64,000 nucleotides of DNA, taken from Sciurus carolinensis. Lineage: Eukaryota; Chordata; Mammalia; Rodentia; Sciuridae. Position 1 is the first letter of the stretch. Each line of letters starts with the position of its first letter. Under the pieces are notes generated by a model that saw only the letters and a program-made list of their open reading frames with translations, was not told where the DNA came from and searched no databases. The DNA lies in contig NC_062221.1 of the NCBI RefSeq assembly GCF_902686445.1, forward strand, positions 35,728,575-35,792,574, in the 5' to 3' direction. Shown piece after piece: positions 1-44,600 of this stretch. Made by a program: the position numbers and the translations under genes.

Positions 1-96
1 AAAATTTACTTCGTTTCCAATTAAAAAAAAATATTTAGTTATCTGGTCAACAAGTTATTGGGCCATCTATATAATACCAAATTATGGAGCATTTGG

Positions 97-245
97 AGGT
101 TTTGGGCTTGTTTATTTTGATTTGTTTAATTTTGTTTTGAGTCCAGCTCTTCCTAAATACCTTTGACTGGTCTCAAACTCAAAATTCTATCACCTTAACC
201 TTCCAAAGAGATGGACTATAGGCACACGCTACTGTGTGCCTGCTC
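97..245 (-). repeat. Degenerate B1/Alu-like SINE, antisense
   Basis: Plus strand carries GACTGGTCTCAAACTCA, a CACCTTAACCTTCCAAAG-like stretch and ATAGGCACACGCTACTG, the landmarks of an antisense 7SL-derived SINE. It lies in the partial intron 21 of SI; the rest of 246-662 is featureless A/T-rich intron. Confidence 0.55.
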
Positions 246-661
246 ACTTACCAAATGAAAGGCAAAACATTCTAGAAAAAGAAAAATTTTGTGACAATTA
301 TATGTTGAAAATCCAAACATGTAAATACTGACACATCTTCAAATTATATAACAAGCATTAGTATTTTATGTTTTTATCAAGAACAAGAGATTATCTTGAA
401 TTCTCTATTTTCTACAGAGAACATGAGTAAATATTTTGTATGGGAAAAATATTTAATATAATAGTGTTAATTTTTTGAATCAAGACCTTTGCTATTATAT
501 ATATTTAATATACATAACCATGAGGATTATGGTTAAGCATTACCTCTGTGTGTCAAACATCTTCTGGTGAAAAAACTGAACATTAACCTCTGATTCTTGA
601 TAAAAATATGAACTCTTAGCACATATTAAATTTCAGATTTTAGCTAGTGACTTTCATTTTA

Positions 662-32491
<31,830 letters not shown>

Positions 32492-34816
32492 CTGAAGAAG
32501 GAAAGGAATTTGAGATTAAAATATAAAGTATATAATGTATAATGAACCACCATCAATTCTCATGAAATTAGGTATACTAATTTTTACTAAGCAAGAGACA
32601 AGCAGAGGGACAGTTTTATTGGTTTACAATCTAAAATAGTATGCATTGACAAAAATGTAAGCAACATATGCAACTTTTAGCAAAAGGAGCAGATTAATTA
32701 TACACATTACAGGGTACACTAAGTCATAAACAAGGGAATAACCCGTTCCAAGTTGTTGTGCCTTACCCTCTTATTTTAAGGCATTATTCAAGTCAAAGAA
32801 AGCTTTAACTTTCAACGTGTCTCCTAATTTTCACAGTTCTTAATTCTGTGAAGGAGATGTTCTTATTCACACTTTCCTGATCAGAAACTTAAAGCTGAGA
32901 GATGTTATATTTCGAAGTAAAATGATAAAGTTCTACCTACTCTAACTCATGTCTCTTCAATTGCAAGTCTCATTATGTAACAATATTGTGGAGACATCTA
33001 AGTATGTATATTGGGGTGATGGTATATATTGGGAAATGTTATATTTTAAAACATTTTGAACTATACGATTGTGAGTTTCTCTATGAAATAAATAAAATAT
33101 ACCAAACACATATTTATTTTAGATAACTTTATTATTAGATACAACATATGGAGGATACCTAAAAGTAGATTGCAAAGAACCTTTCTCAAATAATTATTTT
33201 AAATCATATTTAAATTAATCATGACCATATAGCTCTCATTTTTTCTACTCTTTAACTAAAAAGCACTTTCTGTATTCCAGCATACACCCAGGTAGAATTT
33301 ATAATTTTTTATGGTAAATGCTTTCATTAGTTGGTGAAATACTTTTTAAATCTTTTATTCTTATTTCTTTCCTCAAAATGGTTCCTCTTCCTGTGACTAT
33401 CCATTACCAAATCATTTACCCAGTTGTCAAAACATAAAAAGTTCCTTTCCCTCTCCCATATTTTTTCTATGACATTCAATAATTCAACAAGTTCTACTGA
33501 TTTTACCTCCGAAATGTCTTCAACACTATAACTTTCACCTACCCCAACACTTCAGCATTGTTTGAAAAATGGGTCTTCTTATATTCCATCCCTCCCCAAA
33601 TACTCTGCTAAGGAAGTTGAAACTAATGCCCAGTTCATATGTCAGGGTCTCTGAGTGGATTCCTAGTCCTAGAGGCAGAATTAATCTATCTTTTCTTTAT
33701 TGCAATTATTTATGTCCATGTAAATTTCCTGTCTTTCACAGTAACATTCTTAATAGAAAGAATGATTAAAAAGTAGTTCAGACTAATACTGAATAATCTC
33801 ATGCTTACTTTTTAATGGATGCCATATGAATGGACATTTGAAGATTACATTAAATTTGAGCATATATTATTCAGTTTTTGATATGTTAACTAAAGTGTCC
33901 TGAAATGATAATATTCAAAGAAATTAAACAGTGTAAGTTTAGCACGTATGTTACATTTAATCAAAACAATAGGTGATATTTACAAAATGAAACCCAATTG
34001 CTCAATGTTACATGAAAATTAACATGGTCACATTTAATGTTTATCTTTAAATAAGGATAAATTTCACTTAAGGAAATATCCTATTTCAGTCTTAAGGAGC
34101 CAATAACAAGTATTGTGCTTTTCATTTTGCAAAGGGAAATTTTAAAAACACACATTATCATGACAGAAATCTTCCTTTACCTAAAAAATTTAAAACAAAA
34201 TAATGTACCAAAATAAGATTACTCATATTAACACTAACAAGCAACACATGCTAAAATTATTCATATGCTGTAAGTGGCAATTGTAGTGATTATATTTTAT
34301 ATCAAGTAATAGTAATTTCAAGCATTGAACTTAGGGGGGAGTTGCATATTGATACTTTTATTCAAAATGAATATTTTGTGAGATGGTAACTTAATGACTG
34401 GTTTTTTAAAACTCTTCTAGAAAACATTAAATTTTCTATAAAACTAGCATTCCATTCTATGTAGATTTTCTTAAAGTATATTTCATCATACTTACATGAT
34501 TCCTCTATTTTTCAAAAATATTTACCTTTCCTAATTTTTTTCTATGTAGAACAATTAAAATAAGCTATGATTTCATGTATCTGTGACAAAAATTATACTG
34601 AAGAGCTGGACCAAGAAAACAGTCTCATATATTGAAAAATATATAATTTTTTCCACAGTTTTTAATGAGGAACTAGATATTTAAATGGCAATGAAAATAT
34701 TATTTTGTTATTTTGAACATGCACAGATAGATGGAGATAATACTGATGTGAATTAAGAAAAGATATATTTACTTAGAAATATGTAAGTAACAAAGTAATA
34801 TAATCCATAGACTTAC

Positions 34817-34873
34817 CTTTCATAGTCTTTTCTATTTGCTATGTTGTTCCAAAGCTGGGTAAGACTGTTAAAG
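34817..34873 (-). other. SI: SI exon 1, untranslated (5' leader)
   Basis: The donor GTAAGT lies at 34811-34816, so the exon ends at 34817. The 5' end is not directly visible; about 34873 is inferred from the TATA box some 30 bases upstream. The exon has no in-frame SI start but contains an ATG at 34821-34823 whose frame runs into exon 2 (see findings). Intron 1 (32492-34816) holds no repeat I could place with confidence. Confidence 0.75.
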
Positions 34874-34898
34874 TAATGACCATGGGAAATTACTCAGG

Positions 34899-34906
34899 TA
34901 TATATT
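34899..34906 (-). promoter_or_regulatory. SI: SI TATA box
   Basis: The minus strand reads AATATATA, preceded by GGTC, 80-90 bases upstream of the exon 1 donor. Its position relative to the CDX2-type element matches the well-studied SI promoter of human and mouse. Confidence 0.75.
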
Positions 34907-34910
34907 GACC

Positions 34911-34930
34911 TACTCATAAAGTTTTATTAC
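34911..34930 (-). promoter_or_regulatory. SI: CDX2-binding element (SIF1-type) of the SI promoter
   Basis: The minus strand reads AATAAAACTTTATGAGTA, with two overlapping caudal-type TTTAT cores in opposite orientation, directly upstream of the TATA box. This corresponds to the SIF1 footprint, through which CDX2 drives intestinal SI transcription in human and mouse. Binding in this species is inferred. Confidence 0.8.
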
Positions 34931-34941
34931 ACACTCACTAG

Positions 34942-34949
34942 CCTATCAA
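34942..34949 (-). promoter_or_regulatory. SI: GATA motif in the SI promoter
   Basis: The minus strand reads TTGATAGG, about 70 bases upstream of the inferred start site. GATA-4 acts with HNF1 and CDX2 at this promoter in other mammals. A single short motif, so moderate confidence. Confidence 0.45.
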
Positions 34950-35037
34950 TATGTAATATACTTCTGTTCAACATGTAATTGTAAAAAACCTTAACCCTGA
35001 AAGAAGTTTGTATAAATAATCCTCTCTGTGAATCTGA

Positions 35038-35050
35038 GTTAATTAATAAC
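35038..35050 (-). promoter_or_regulatory. SI: HNF1-binding palindrome of the SI promoter (SIF3-like)
   Basis: The minus strand reads GTTATTAATTAAC, 12 of 13 matches to the HNF1 consensus GTTAATNATTAAC. It lies about 165-180 bases upstream of the inferred start, where the distal HNF1 site (SIF3) sits in the human promoter. HNF1A/B use is inferred. Confidence 0.65.
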
Positions 35051-35159
35051 TATGTTCTTTGACAGTCTTTGACTTCTAGAAGCTAAGAACTATCTTAAGA
35101 ACACAAGAGTAGTTATTGCAACTGTTATTTTCCTTTTCAAAACTGTATTTTTTTCATCA

Positions 35160-35285
35160 TTTGGATATTAACATAACATCTCATTGTGTGAAATTTAAAT
35201 TTTCACTGGAAAATATAAACATATTTCAAAAATTGGATTTATAAAACTTTTGGAACAACTAGAAATTAGAAGACGATATTTCATA
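35160..35285 (+). repeat. Unclassified repeat, copy B
   Basis: Partner of 31262-31385, just upstream of the SI promoter. It may be an old interspersed element or a local duplication. Confidence 0.55.
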
Positions 35286-35524
35286 AAAATAATCCATGTC
35301 TTGCCATTAACCTTAAATTTGAAGAACTGACCAAATTCATAAGAAAAAATTATAAAAATAAAAACATATGAATAACCAATTCAGAAATAAAGTCAACATT
35401 TTATTAATCTGCTTATTTATCATGTATATTACAAATTTTTGAAAAATCATGTTGTAAACACTTCACAATTCATATAGTAGAATTTATAGTCAATTATACT
35501 GCTAATTTAAGCTACTATACTTTT

Positions 35525-35715
35525 GGGAGCAAAGGATTTGATGTAAGAGACCTGAGTATAAATTCCAGCTATACTGTGGATACCTAAGAAATCATTGGCA
35601 AATTTGTTTACTTATTTAAGCCTACATCTCTTTATCTACAAATTGTTAAGTACAATACCGACCAGCAGGGTCACTGAGAGAATTATGTGAGCTATTATAG
35701 TTTATTATTATGGTG
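35525..35715 (+). repeat. MIR SINE
   Basis: GAGTATAAATTCCAGCTATA, AAATCATTGGCAAATTTGTT, CATCTCTTTATCTACAAATT and AGCAGGGTCACTGAGAGAAT follow MIR consensus order. About 650 bases upstream of the SI start. Confidence 0.65.
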
Positions 35716-36039
35716 TTACTATCACAAAGAAAATTGAATTTGAATAGTATTTGATTTCTGTACACCATCTGCCACTACCCTTTCACAAGAACATGCATTA
35801 AAATAATGTGGTCACACAGAGTAGGACAACTAACTTTAGGGCAACCTCAATTTGAGTAAGAAAAGAAAAAAAGAACTGCATGACTGAAGTACTATAAGAC
35901 TCAGGAGAGATATAAACTTTCAGTTACATGGAAAAATAAGAGAAGAATTACCCTTAGAATGGCCTCAATGGGCAGAACATTAAGTTCAGTGTAACAGAAC
36001 TCATAAGTAATTTATTCCATACTCATAGACCACATAATC

Positions 36040-36640
36040 CTAAATGTGGAAAATCTCATTAAATCCACTGAAGTCTCCTGGAAACAATATGTGAATGTAA
36101 GAAGGTCATAAGCTATAAGGCCAATATAAAAACTCCAACCAAGCTCCTACATGATAACAATGAACAGTTTGAAATTGAAACTAAAACATACAAACACACA
36201 ATAGAAAATAGTTATAGCAGCACAAAAATAAGTACTAGGATATAAATCTTTAAAACTATATGCAGAATATCTGTTATGTAAACCTCAAACTTTTGATGAA
36301 AAAAATCAAGGAACATCCAAATAAATGAAGAGACGATCACTTTCATGAATCAGAAAACTTAATACTATTAATCTATTGATTCTCCACAATCAGATCTATA
36401 TATTCAATACAGTCAAAATCAAAATCCCAGCAAGTAGAGACAGATGAACTGATTGTAAATTTTGCCTATGATTTTTATAATATTTTTATTCATAATTTCC
36501 CCAAAATGGAAAAAAATTGAGGTGTCAATCAACACCTGGCATATCCATACAATAGTAAGCCACTCAGGAATAAAATTTTATGAACTCCTCCCTTTAACAT
36601 CATGAATGAATCTTAAATTTTGGGTTAAAATTTTCCCTGA
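36040..36640 (+). mobile_element. Old L1 fragment
   Basis: Degenerate ORF2-like stretches: AAGTACTAGGATATAAATCT, AACTATATGCAGAATATCTG, TCAATACAGTCAAAATCAAA and a 3' portion GCCACTCAGGAATAAAATTT. Multiple indels; no coding capacity. Confidence 0.65.
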
Positions 36641-36795
36641 AATTTCAGTTCTCTGATGAAATTTTTTAAAATAGTTAATTAGCAGTTCATCCATATTTTT
36701 TCTTCACTTAAGAATAAGATTAAGCATTCTTTCCAGCTTTCCATGTCCTGGAATTGAAACTTTCAAGTTTGAATTTGGTCTTTCTTGTATTTTTA

Positions 36796-37040
36796 ATTCA
36801 TTAGTTAATTAATTAATTAATTTATTTATTGTACCAGGATTGAACCCTGGGACACTTAATCACTGAGCCACATCCCCAGTCTCCCACCATTTTTTTTTTT
36901 TTTTTTATATATTTTTATTCAGAGACAGGATCTGGTTAAGTTGCTCGGGGCCTGGCTAAGTTGCTGAGGGTGACTTTGAACTCACATTCCTCCTGACTCT
37001 AAGCCACTGGGATTACAAATGTGCACCACTGAGCTTGACT
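36796..37040 (-). repeat. B1/ID composite SINE, antisense, with TTAA-rich tail
   Basis: (TTAA)n/TTTATT tail, GTACCAGGATTGAACCCTGG, GAGCCACATCCCCAGTC, a T-run, GAGACAGGATCTGGTTAAGT and GGGATTACAAATGTGCACCA. Confidence 0.87.
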
Positions 37041-38500
37041 CCTTATATTTTATTTTATATACATAAGTATTTCAAATAATAGTTTTTCTCTCTTCAATTA
37101 AAAATTTTATGTGATTTGAAATTTATGTGTATTCCATTTCAGATCTTGATCTTCCTGTGTGGTGAAATGTGCAGGCCTTGTGCTTGAGTGTTTGGTTTTT
37201 TTTTTTCTCTTTGTTCCATACTTCCTCCGCCTATTTCTATCAATGAAACTCAACCAAGAGAAGAATAATGCATTCATGAAATGTTAGAAGTTAAATTCAG
37301 ACAAAACCATAATGTAAAAGTATTCAAATATAAAAAAAGGAAATAATATGCAATAACAAAAGAAGGCATTTTAGTTTAAAAATAATCATTATTTTTTTAT
37401 TTAAAAACAAATGTGAATTTTAAAAATTTCAATTACTAATAACCAAATTGTACAAAAACTTTAAAACTGCATCAAGCACAATAACTCCCAAATTAAGTTG
37501 GTTAAGCAATAGGAATAAAAAGTTCTTAACACCAAAAACAAAATTGAATGGTAACTATTGATTGACAACAAGTATAATCAAAACAGATTAGTGCTGACCT
37601 ACTCTCTTTATAGACTGTGATGTACTTAGACTTTTTAGTTTGTATTTCATAATTTCAAGCATATGGTAGTTAAATCATGTATACTAAATACAAACTTGAT
37701 GTTAAAAGTTGCATAATTTGGAAATTATATGCTGGTTTCTCATGTCACTGCCCACCAAAATGCAACACAAGAGAAGGAAAAGATTGCTTTTCACAGTGAT
37801 TGTGCAGAGATACTTCAAAATACTAAAAATCATCAAAAATGCATCTATTTCTTTCAGGCCTTGGCGGGGGGTTGGGGGCAGTACTACAAAGAAAATGGAC
37901 ACAGGGGGAGTGGAAGAGAGTTGGAAGGAGGCCCTAGAAGTTGTATGAGTTGCTACTTCTGGAAACTGGAAATAGATACAGTCACAAATATAAAAAAAGA
38001 GGAACCAAAGATTCCTGCCTGAGGACACATACAAAACACTGAAAGAAAAAAAAAAACTTTAAAAAAATAAAATAAGTACTTAAAGGTCCATGAAGTTTCC
38101 AGAAAAAAAAGGGCATTTGCAAGTGCTAGTAGGTACCTGAGTCTTACCATTCACTGATAAAGTGAACTGATGATTCCTCAAATCTGATCTCTCCATATGA
38201 CCATTCTCACAACTTCAGACCCAAATTTGCAGATGACTTAAATTCTCAACAGATTGAGAATACTCTTTGCTATCATGATCAGACATGTCTTTATCTAGTT
38301 TTATCTCAATTAATACTTTTACTTCTCTATGTCATGCAGGCTCAACATTTTCAATTTATTTTTGTTGAGTATTATATGTAGACACTTTATTTCCCATATG
38401 TTTTCTCTCAACCTCATACTTGGTACTTTGTATTTACTCTACTGCTGCTGGTATAATTTGTAACTGTAAGCCAACATTATTATAATTACTACCTAACAGG
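37041..38500. other. Intergenic stretch without recognised gene
   Basis: Mostly A/T-rich unique DNA. Overlapping open stretches occur on both strands at 37702-38034 (up to 110 codons), including a G-rich GGCCTTGGCGGGGGGTTGGG segment; I recognise neither translation and list them under rejected calls. Confidence 0.5.
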
Positions 38501-38579
38501 TCTTCCAGACTTCATCTATTTATCTCTTTTCCCTAAAATAAATCCATCTTTCTTTCCCCAAGAAAAATTTGATTAGTTG

Positions 38580-38965
38580 TAGTCCCAGTGCTGTACTCCA
38601 ATGACACTGCCTGCAAATACTGAGTCAGCCTTTTTAATTTTACGTTTAAAGTCTATACTATTTGCCATTTCACATTGAAGCTCACAATTAGCTTGCTTTC
38701 CTGCCATATTACCTGCTAAGCCCCATTCACTTTCTTAATCTAATTTCTATGTTCACTCAGTTTCAAAATGGATATGTCTTTTCTTAATGTGAATTGTATC
38801 CACATTTCAAGGCCCAGTGGACATCACTTCTCTTTCAAAGGGACTCCTCAAACCATCTTCTTGCCCTGGACAGCATTGATTTCTCCCTTTTATCTCTCCA
38901 TGCAATGCCTTTTATACTTTTATTACAGTACAGTACTTGTCCATTAGGGACTCAACTGTAGTCAA
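38580..38965 (+). mobile_element. L2 3'-end relic (probable)
   Basis: TTTCAAGGCCCAGTGGACAT, TTCTCTTTCAAAGGGACTCC and a TATTACAGTACAGTACTTGT stretch follow the L2 3' end. Very diverged; the left edge is uncertain. Confidence 0.5.
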
Positions 38966-39392
38966 ACAAGGAAGAGCAAGGTCTTAATAATGGGGATTTG
39001 AAATGGGTTTATTACAGAATATGAACATGTGCTGTGTGACAATAAAGAGTGCTTACAGAGGGGGAGACTATCTCTGCATTGGATAATATCCATAAGCAAG
39101 GGCAATTCAGCAACACAGTTGCCAGGTATCATAATCCTTGTTCAGGAGGTGGCAGGAACCAAGTTAAGCTAGGGATTTAATTGATAATAAAACCATAACA
39201 TGCTCAAAAGTCAATTTTTACTCTAACAATATGGTGATGTTTAAAATATTGTTTATCACACACCAGTCGGACAACTGGTAGAACTTTTCATTTTCTCTTT
39301 TCTTCCTTTTGATAAAATTACTTAAATTTAATGGGGTATGTTATTGTCCTTCTGCAAAGTGCATTTTCTAACCTCTCATACTGCTTGTTTAC

Positions 39393-39565
39393 CTGTGTAA
39401 TAAAATTTACAGTCAATGGAATGAAACCAGAATTAATGTATGCAACTTCCATATCACGATTTCTAAAAGAAGTTTCTAGTCCTCCAAATCCTTTATTTAA
39501 TTTTTTCTTTAAACCAAACACATATGTGTTTTGATAAGACATCTTCGACCATGTATCTCTGGTCC
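39393..39565 (-). other. Candidate orphan exon of unknown gene (57 codons + 2 bases)
   Basis: Minus strand: a pyrimidine-rich acceptor (CTTCTCCACTCTCTACCAG), an open stretch, then a donor ACACAG|GTAAAC. The translation includes TWSKMSYQNTYVFGLKKK, GFGGLETSFRNRDMEVAY and SGFIPLTVNFITQ, with protein-like composition unusual for this A/T-rich DNA. It does not belong to SI and I do not recognise the protein. It could be an exon of an unannotated gene, a unitary pseudogene remnant, or chance. The open frame itself extends over 39318-39587. No partner exon was identified with confidence. Confidence 0.25.
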
Positions 39566-39589
39566 CTGGTAGAGAGTGGAGAAGCAAGA

Positions 39590-40080
39590 TAAAAAGGTGT
39601 CAAAATTCCTGGACCTCCTATTTAACTATAGATAACTATCTGATTAGATTATTCAGCTCCCTCTGAATATTAAATGAGGGAGAAATAATCTTTCAACTAG
39701 TGAAAAGCTGGATCTTTTCATTAAATTACCTTTTTCCAGAAGAGATGTTGGTTATTAAATTATGAGTTCTAACAAAGAAATGTTAACTATGAACAGGAGG
39801 TTATTGGTTGCATTATGCACATTATCTATTGCCTCCTTGGACCTCCTGTTATGTAGTTCACCAACTATTTTCACAAATCAGAAAATTACATGCATACATA
39901 CCCTATATAAATATGCAGAGCTAAGAAGAAATAATAAATCTTTTTATTATAACTAATACTATTATTATAAATGCAATGGAATAGAAAATTAAGCCTCACT
40001 CATGGTTTACTCTTTGATGAGAAAGGTTTTATTTGCTTTTGACATTATTTTTATTTTTGAAACATAACTATGGAGTTGGT
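39590..40080. other. Intergenic stretch, nothing recognised
   Basis: A/T-rich unique sequence with no repeat or coding signal that I can support. Confidence 0.5.
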
Positions 40081-40082
40081 GG

Positions 40083-40432
40083 TGCTATGACCTGAATGTT
40101 TATTTCCCCCCCAAAATGTATGTGTTGAAATCCTAACCTTCAAGGTGATGGAATTAAAAGGCAGGGCCTTTGAGAAGCGATTAAGGCAGGAGAATGGGAC
40201 CCTCAAGACTGGCATTATAAGAGGGCTGAGAAAAAGTCTACTCCCCTTTTACCTTGTGAAGACACAACAAAAAAGCAACATTTTTGAACCAGGAAACTGC
40301 CTCAGACACCAATCTTCTGTCATCTTGATCTTGCCCTTCCCAGCTTCCAGAATTGTGAGAAATAAACTTCCTTTGTTTATAGCCTCTGAATTTATGATAT
40401 TGTTTCTAGAGCAGCTAGAATGGACTTAAATA
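40083..40432 (+). mobile_element. MaLR-type solo LTR
   Basis: Opens TGCTATGACCTGAATGTTTA and closes GCAGCTAGAATGGACTTAA. Internal landmarks are TGTTGAAATCCTAACCTTCA, GGCAGGGCCTTTGAGAAG, CTTCCAGAATTGTGAGAAAT. About 350 bases, no internal region beside it; the 94-codon open frame across it (40145-40429) is incidental. Confidence 0.75.
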
Positions 40433-41117
40433 GATGTGACAGATTTGATTAATTTCAAATCTAAATCTTTGGTGAACTAATAAGTTGATATCCTGTCCTT
40501 ATAATGCCCTGGAGTAAATAGAAAAAATAGATACTTATGTAGTAAATTTTCATCATGGGATATGTAAAGAAAACTTTTCTTTTGTCTGTGTAATATTATC
40601 AGTGCTACGAAATTCACATCAAAAAGAACAACTTATACAAATGAATGTCTGAGAAATTTTTAAATTATTATCTAAGTATTGTAAAAATCATTGAAAAAAA
40701 TTGCCTTCCTAAAAACAGTCCTAAGATTTCAAACATGTTAATAATTTTCTTCACTCTATTTCCATATTTTAATTATAAAACTTTTATTATGGATAAAACT
40801 ACTTTTGGAATATGAAGTATTCATTTATATGTTCAAAATTGCTGATAAAAATGACTAAGTAAGGAATTTAAAGTAAATGGGCCATGATTTCTCTGGAACA
40901 GCTATTTGATATATTCAGTACTGCAACAGAAGTTTCACAAATAACAGTAGAGATAAATAAAAATAAAGTGACTATAAACTGTTCTGAAATTAATCTGACC
41001 TCCCTAACACTGTGAGATTTACCTATGTTCAAGTAAATGTTTCCAGAAATTTAAAAACATATTTCTTTGGTGAATAATTTGAGAACCCTTGAAAGCAGCT
41101 TAGAAATTTGACTTTAG

Positions 41118-41645
41118 GTATTTTCACAGCAAAGGAAATAACAAAGAATGTGAAGAGGCAATCTTCACAGGATGGGAGAAAATTGTTCCTAGGTAATTTT
41201 CTGACAGAGGATTAATATCTAGAATATATAAAGAACTCAAAAAAACTTAACACCCACAAAAACAAATAACCCAGCTAATAAATGGGCAAATAAACTAAGC
41301 AGACACTTATCAAAAGAAGAAATACAAATGGCAAACAAATATATGAAAAAGTGTTCAATATCTTTAGCAATTAGGGAAAGGCAAATCAGAACTACACTGT
41401 AATTTCCTCTCATGCCAATTAGAATGGCAGTCATCAAAAGTACAAATAATAATGAATTCTGAAGAGGATGGTGGGGAAATAAGCACTTTTACACTCTTGA
41501 TGGGATTGTAAATTAGCACAACCACTGAGGAAATCAACATGGAAGTTCCTCAAAAGACTAGACATGGTACCGCCAAATGATACAGCTATACCATTCCTTG
41601 GTGTTTATCCTTAAGAATTAAAGTCATCATACAATTAACCCAATA
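41118..41645 (+). mobile_element. Old L1 ORF2 C-terminal fragment
   Basis: TTCACAGCAAAGGAAATAAC, GATTAATATCTAGAATATAT, CTCATGCCAATTAGAATGGC and TGGGATTGTAAATTAGCACA in L1 order. Diverged with indels; non-functional. Confidence 0.8.
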
Positions 41646-41649
41646 TTAT

Positions 41650-44600
41650 TTATAATTATAATATACCATTAGAAAATATGGGGACTTTTTTTCTTTTAAA
41701 TTCCTGTAAGTATTTTGTACTATTTCATACCATTATGCATAGTGGTAAAAACTCCACTGGACTCTGCATTCATAGGGCTCCATGAAATTTTCAATTCTAA
41801 TTCTGTAAAATATTTAATAATGATAGTAAGTTCTCAATGAAACATGGATAAAACACTCAGTTTCTTATACTTTTACACCTGTAACCTAACATAAAATGTA
41901 TTAACTGGCAGTTAATAAAAGTGTATTTTAAATGTATTTAAATATAAATTATTTGAAAGTAATGGGGTAGTCTCCATAAGTGGGCATGCCATGATGTAAC
42001 TTTCCTAAGATTTCAATTGTCCAAGACATCCTTTATTGTTTATTAATATTGGTGATAGTTTCCAGAAACATAAGATATTAGAAGAAAATACAAACATAAA
42101 TTTCATTTAATTCATATGTTTTCCAAGACAATGAATATCTAATGAACCAAGTAAACATGTCCAGTTGTAATATTCACATTCACCACATTTTCAGAATTTT
42201 ATAACCAGTCTAACATATTAATATGTTAACTAGTGCCAATTCTGCATTATGAGAAAAAAAATTCAGTTAAACAATTAATACAGTGAGTGGAAAATCAACA
42301 AAATAAACTTTATAGGTTTTAAATATTTTATACAGCATTGTTTTTAATCACAAGCACATTAAGCTAATATGTAGTCTCAATCCTCTTCATAAGATATCTG
42401 AGGTTACTTTATTTCTGATAAAAATTTTGAGATAGATTTTATGTTTTAATTTTATTTATTCAGCAATTATTTAGCAACCTCCCAATATCAGGAACTGTTC
42501 AAGGCACAGGGTATAAAATACTGAAAAGGAAAATATTGTGCTTTATACAACTTATAAGGAAAGAAAGACAAAGAAATTATAATGAAAAAGAGTAATATTT
42601 TACTCTAATATCCTAAAGATACGTATATATTAGGTAAACATCATAAATTCAGCCCTTCTTCATCTCTTTGTCTGCTTTATTTATGTTATTTGGTCTTGGT
42701 TAGAATGGTAATAAAGTGAAAATTAATCTGTCCTATATTAACTAATACAGTTCTTATTCCCATGTAAATATTAAAAATAAAAAGATAAATAATTTTATAT
42801 ATTTGAAATTTCTTCTTTATGTGGATAATTCATTAAGCCACAAATGTAATTCATCCCATTCAAAGATTGTTTCCTTATTTTCTTTTTATTTTAGCCTAAA
42901 TAATGTGATTTTTCTTTCTATATTTTTAAGTATTAACTTCACCAACCTCCATATGTTTACAATAATACAATGGACAGTGTTTCAAGGACCACAGATGGTA
43001 AGAGAGCAAATATTAAGTTCATTTCATCTGACAACAGCATGCCAGACCCTCAGAGCAATGATATTTCCCTCATTGAATCATATCTGAGAGCTGAGGTTCT
43101 AACACATCCAGGATGTGCATTGAAATTGTCACAGGCATAAACTTTACTTTGAATATCATCAATACACGTATACTTGATGCTACTTTAAATGAACTGTTAA
43201 TTTTTTGTTCTAGAAAAAAGTAACAGTACTACTTGTACACTGAGTTTTACCATTTAGAACATGAATCAAGTTCCATAACTAAATTCAATTTAAAATCAAT
43301 AAAAAACTACAAATGAAGCATTTGTTATATCTGTCTTCATAATATCCACTTCTTCTTGACACAATTAGTCCTGGGCCAGTCCCTGGACATAAGTATGACG
43401 GTCTCTAATCCTAAATTCTGATTACAAATCTATAAGAAGATAGAATTGTCTGCTCAGATATAATTTTATCAAATACTGGTGATACAAAACTTGATATTTT
43501 ATTTTCAGTTGTAATTCAGGATCTTGGAATGCAGTGCATTCTATTTTAAGTTTCCCTTTTCTTTGAACCCTTTTGGAATTCCTACAAAACAAGAATACTT
43601 TTCTGTTCCTCTAAGATTTCATGAACTAAAACAACAAAATATTTTGAAAAAGAAAATACTTCCATGAAAAAAGATGTAGCTAGCTAATCTATACATGAAG
43701 AATTTCCTTGTACGCAGTAAATTGGTAAAAATTAAATTATATTCGTGTCTTTTTTTTTCAGAAAGGATTTTAAAGAGACAATACCATTTACTTTCTGAAA
43801 GTGGATAATTCATATTTTTCATGATTGTCAAGGGAATATTGAGTTAGATTTTAAAAGATGGATCAGCAAAAAATATGTTTTATTGACTTTTAAAATTACT
43901 TTGGACCTCTGTTCTTTCTCAAAATCCTATCCCTCGGAGAAGTCATCATTCATTTCTAAGTTAAAAACTACTAAATTTGTTTTTCTAGTTTTTTCTTTTC
44001 ACCTAAACTACAATGTGCCTAAATTTCTACCATACACTTTTTCTAGTTCCATCATCTTGCCTAAATTACAATGTATGTAACATTCTGCTGCACATTTTTA
44101 CCGGAATGAATTTTCATCTCTCAAAGACAACAGTTCTGAAGTTAAATTTAACATCCTTTCAGTTTTCTCCTAATGTTTTTCAAGATCTCTTTAGGATCAC
44201 TGTCACAGTTGTCCAAGGAGATCCCCAGAAGGGAAGAGGAGACCTCAAATCAATTCTGGCAGGTTCTTCAATATAGAAAGGAATTTCAGGGTACATGAAA
44301 AGAGGGACAAAGATTTATTTAGAAAAACAAGGAAATTTATTCTAGAAAGCAATTGAAAAGGATACACTTGCAAATGAGGAAGGAGTGTGGGTAAATGTAA
44401 TATGCAAAAAGTAATAAAATCTGAAATGAAAGGATGCCAAATGTCAACATGTAAAAAGTACATAAATCATAATATTAAAGAGGGTGTTAAAGGACATCAC
44501 TGATTAATTCTAAATTGTGCATAATGCCTCTTACATAATACCATTAGCTAGTGTCATCAGTATAGTAAAGGATCAATCTTGGAAGCACTAAATGTTATTA

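Noticed and set aside
32830..32960. Possible MIR element in SI intron 1
   Set aside because: Only scattered words (GAAACTTAAAGCTGAGAG) fit; too weak to annotate.
37702..38034. Overlapping open frames of 110 and 97 codons on opposite strands
   Set aside because: Translations look arbitrary, start and stop in repeat-free A/T-rich DNA, and no splice signals or poly-A remnants support a gene or processed copy.
40145..40429. 94-codon plus-strand frame
   Set aside because: It lies wholly within a MaLR LTR, which is non-coding.
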